This document shows positions 30,840 to 33,309 of a stretch of 33,309 bases of DNA, one piece after another. The position numbers and the translations under genes were made by a program. The stretch is taken from NCBI GenBank assembly GCA_030038955.1, contig JASHQV010000193.1:1-33309 (forward strand), given 5' to 3'. The notes below the pieces were generated by a model, which had not been told where the DNA came from, searched no databases, and saw only the letters and a program-made list of their open reading frames with translations. The stretch is from Solirubrobacteraceae bacterium. GTDB taxonomy: Bacteria > Actinomycetota > Thermoleophilia > Solirubrobacterales > Solirubrobacteraceae. Numbering within the stretch: position 1 is the first letter of the stretch; each line of letters opens with the position of its first letter.

Positions 30840-30990
30840 GTGGGATCCGCTCTCAAACTGTCGGTATTTGCGGACTGATTACGGGGGTTTCGGCCCCAAA
30901 TCGGGATCTCGGGCCTTTTGGTCGGAGGCCGACGGGCCGACGTTGATGATCGGGAAGCTCGGGACCACCACGACGAGCGCATCCCTGTGT

Positions 30991-33309
30991 TCATTGGCAA
31001 GCCTCGCACTCACCGCCGGTGCGCATCGCCTCGATCGAGCAGGCGACGGCGTCGGAGAGAGGCACTGGAACCGGTGCTGTGCCGGGCGGCTGTGCGACGG
31101 TCTCGGTGGTAACAGTTGACTTCTCGATTGACGAGGCGCCCAGCGTCCGTAGGTAGTAGGTGGTCTTCAGCCCTTCGCGCCATGCACGCCGGTACATGTG
31201 GCTGATCGTCTTGAGGTCCGGGACGGCGAGGAACAGGTTCAGCGACTGAGACTGATCGATCCACTTCTGTCGCCGTGCCGCGGCGTCGATCAAGGCCGCA
31301 GGATCGAGCTGGAAGGCGGTCCGGTACCTGGTCTTCAGCTCGGAGGGGATTGCGTCGATCTCGGTAAGGTCGCCGTCACGGGCCTTGAGCTCGTGTGCCA
31401 GGGCCCCGCTCCACAGCCCGAGATCCTTCAGCTCGCGTACGAGGAACGGGTTCAGCACCGTGAAGTCGCCCGACAGATTGGACTTCGCGAACAGGTTCTT
31501 GTACATCGGCTCGATGCAGGGCGAGGTGCCGGTGATGTTGGCGATCGTCGCTGTCGGTGCGATCGCCAACACGTTCGAGTTGCGCATCCCCTGGTGGGCG
31601 ATCTTGTCGCGCAACGGCTGCCAGTCGAGCTCGCCGCCGCGCGACACCTCGATCGCCTCGCCGCGCTCAGCCTCGAGCAGCTCGAGCGTGTCGTGTGGAA
31701 GCAGGCCCCGGTCCCACTTGGAGCCGCCGTAGGACTGGTAGGTACCGCGTTCAGCCGCCAGGTCGCTCGAGGCCTCGTAGGCGTAGTAGGCGACCGCCTC
31801 CACGATCTCATCCCCGAACGCGATCGCCTCGGGCGCGTCGAACGCCAGCCGCTTGCGATACAGCGCGTACTGCAACCCCATCACTCCGAGCCCGACGGGC
31901 CGGTGACGGAAATTCGCCGTGCGCGCCGGCTCGGTCGGGTAGAAGTTGACGTCGATCACGTTGTCGAGCGCGCGCACGGCGATCCGCACGGTCTCGCGCA
32001 GCTTCGCGTGATCGAGCTCTCCCCCGGAGGTGAGGTGCTGGTCGATGACGATCGAGCCGAGGTTGCAGACGGCCGTCTCATCGGCGCCCGTATTCAGCGT
32101 GATCTCGGTGCAGAGGTTGGAGGAGTGGATCACGCCAGCGTGATCCTGAGGGCTGCGGACGTTGCAGGCGTCCTTGAAGGTCAGCCACGGGTGACCGGTC
32201 TCGAACAGCATCCGCAGCATCTGCTTCCACAGCTCGAGCGCCGGGATCGTCTCGCCGTGGATCTCGCCGGCCGCCGCGCGGCGCTCGTACTCCACGTAGC
32301 GGCACTCGAACTCGGCGCCATATGTCTCGTGCAGGTCCGGGACCTGGTTTGAGCGAAACAGCGTCCAGTCCTCGCGTGCCTCCACCCTTTTCATGAACAG
32401 GTCCGGTATCCAGCAGGCGGTGTTCATGTCGTGGGTGCGGCGGCGCTCGTCACCGGTGTTGCGGCGCAGCTCCAGGAACTCGCGGATGTCGTTGTGCCAG
32501 ACCTCGAGGTAGGCGCAGCCCGATCCCGCTCGCTTGCCACCCTGGTTGACCGCCACCAGCTGGTCGTTGTGGAGCTTTAGGAACGGGACGACGCCCTGAC
32601 TCTCGCCGTTGGTCGACTCGATGAACGAGCCGGTGCCGCGAACCGCGGTCCATGAGCCGCCGAGGCCGCCCGCCCACTTCGAGCACATCGCGTTCTCCGC
32701 GATGCCGCGACCGACGATCGAGGTGAGCGTGTCCTCGACCTTGTACAGGTAACAGGACGACAGCTGCGAGTGGAGCGTGCCAGCGTTGAACAGCGTCGGC
32801 GTCGACGAGCAGAAGCGCCGGCTCTTGTACATCCGGTAGAGATCGAGCACGCGCCGCTCGCGACCGCCGGCGTCGTCAGTCGCCGGCTCGGCGAGGCACA
32901 CGCCCATCGCCACGCGCATCCAGAACAGCTGGGGAGCCTCGATGCGGATCGGCTCGGCGCCGGTCTTGTCGACGATCAGGTAGCGGTCGTAGAGCGTCTG
33001 CAGACCGAGGAAATCGAAGTCGAGGTCGGCCGTCGGATCGAGCGCATCGGCGAGCAGCGTCAAGTCGTAGTCGAGCAGCGCCGGTGCGATCCGCTTGATC
33101 GCGACGCCGTGCTCGAGCTGCGTGAAGAACGCCCGTCGGTGCGCGTCGCGAAGGCCGGCGATGCCATCTCGGACGACATCCCAGCCGAGCGTCTCCTCGT
33201 AGATGTAGGTCAGCAACAGGCGACCCGCGAGCCGCGACAGCTCGGAGTCGCGCTCGACCAGCGCCTTCGCGTTCAGCAACACCAGCCGGCGCAGGTCGGC
33301 CCGACGCAC
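30991..33309 (-). CDS. nrdA: Ribonucleoside-diphosphate reductase, class I large (alpha) subunit, 5'-truncated by window edge
   Basis: The visible 772 residues cover most of the protein; the N-terminus, probably with an ATP-cone, lies beyond 33309. Active-site cysteines appear in SSCYLYKVED, NLCTEI (with the catalytic Glu) and ETAVCNLGS; TTYYLRTLG near the C-terminus holds the radical-transfer Tyr pair, and the last residues GGECEACQ are the redox-active C-terminal thiols of class I enzymes. It reduces ribonucleotides for DNA synthesis with a small NrdB subunit, not seen downstream on this strand in the window. The stop TGA is at 30991-30993. Class II (NrdJ) is less likely given the paired tyrosines and the CEACQ tail. 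Confidence 0.9.
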   Translation of the reverse strand: MRRADLRRLVLLNAKALVERDSELSRLAGRLLLTYIYEETLGWDVVRDGIAGLRDAHRRAFFTQLEHGVAIKRIAPALLDYDLTLLADALDPTADLDFDFLGLQTLYDRYLIVDKTGAEPIRIEAPQLFWMRVAMGVCLAEPATDDAGGRERRVLDLYRMYKSRRFCSSTPTLFNAGTLHSQLSSCYLYKVEDTLTSIVGRGIAENAMCSKWAGGLGGSWTAVRGTGSFIESTNGESQGVVPFLKLHNDQLVAVNQGGKRAGSGCAYLEVWHNDIREFLELRRNTGDERRRTHDMNTACWIPDLFMKRVEAREDWTLFRSNQVPDLHETYGAEFECRYVEYERRAAAGEIHGETIPALELWKQMLRMLFETGHPWLTFKDACNVRSPQDHAGVIHSSNLCTEITLNTGADETAVCNLGSIVIDQHLTSGGELDHAKLRETVRIAVRALDNVIDVNFYPTEPARTANFRHRPVGLGVMGLQYALYRKRLAFDAPEAIAFGDEIVEAVAYYAYEASSDLAAERGTYQSYGGSKWDRGLLPHDTLELLEAERGEAIEVSRGGELDWQPLRDKIAHQGMRNSNVLAIAPTATIANITGTSPCIEPMYKNLFAKSNLSGDFTVLNPFLVRELKDLGLWSGALAHELKARDGDLTEIDAIPSELKTRYRTAFQLDPAALIDAAARRQKWIDQSQSLNLFLAVPDLKTISHMYRRAWREGLKTTYYLRTLGASSIEKSTVTTETVAQPPGTAPVPVPLSDAVACSIEAMRTGGECEACQ

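Noticed and set aside
30175..31119. A 314-codon plus-strand frame over the end of the second LuxR gene, the intergenic gap and the start of nrdA's 3' end
   Set aside because: It contains a peptide (GTRAPDPFITS) that is the familiar spurious translation of the antisense strand of tRNA-Thr(CGT). It supports the tRNA remnant, not a protein.
1..33309. CRISPR arrays, transposases, integrases, toxin-antitoxin pairs or phage genes
   Set aside because: None seen. There is no regularly spaced long repeat and no reading frame with the relevant motifs.

Overview
The window looks like chromosomal DNA of a high-GC actinobacterium. The GC-rich codon choice, the frequent GTG and TTG starts, the luciferase-like (possibly F420-dependent) oxidoreductases and the paired LuxR regulators would fit a soil lineage such as Thermoleophilia/Solirubrobacterales. 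That placement is inference; no rRNA or species marker is present.

Positions 1-23805 form a dense catabolic island of nine transcription units, read outward from divergent promoters. From the left: a minus operon (VOC metalloenzyme, NAD(P)-binding protein, reductive-dehalogenase/QueG-like Fe-S protein, and the start of a MetE-like protein); a plus pair (SAM methyltransferase, LLM oxidoreductase); a minus DadA-like oxidase; a plus CUT2-type ABC importer with an ACMSD-like amidohydrolase; a minus MetE-like protein; a minus operon (aldehyde dehydrogenase, SDR, MFS exporter); a small plus ABM-like protein; a minus IclR regulator; and a six-gene plus operon (FAH hydrolase, carboxymuconolactone decarboxylase-like protein, LLM oxidoreductase, MetE-like protein, alpha/beta hydrolase, FAD oxidoreductase). 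The mix suggests uptake and oxidative breakdown of an aromatic or heterocyclic compound. Three MetE-like zinc proteins hint that a methyl or thioether transfer is part of the chemistry. The substrate cannot be read from the sequence.

A short near-palindrome, consensus CGATNATCG, occurs in pairs in nearly every promoter region of the island. The two copies start 21, 14, 21, 10, 21 and 14 bases apart at six of the seven regions. At several promoters it sits on or just after a recognisable -10 box. This looks like a local regulon, and the IclR protein is the only regulator encoded inside the island.

From 24145 the content becomes housekeeping-like. A minus operon encodes a homocysteine S-methyltransferase fused to a SAM-methyltransferase domain, then metK, then a PfkB-family kinase, a possible SAM-cycle unit. 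The metK stretch has clearly lower GC than its surroundings. Divergent from it are two related tandem LuxR-type regulators. A 374-bp intergenic stretch follows with what looks like the decayed 3' half of a tRNA-Thr(CGT) gene, a possible attachment-site scar. The window ends inside the class I ribonucleotide reductase large-subunit gene.

Many genes overlap by exactly 4 bases (ATGA, GTGA or TTGA), which fixed several starts and indicates translational coupling.
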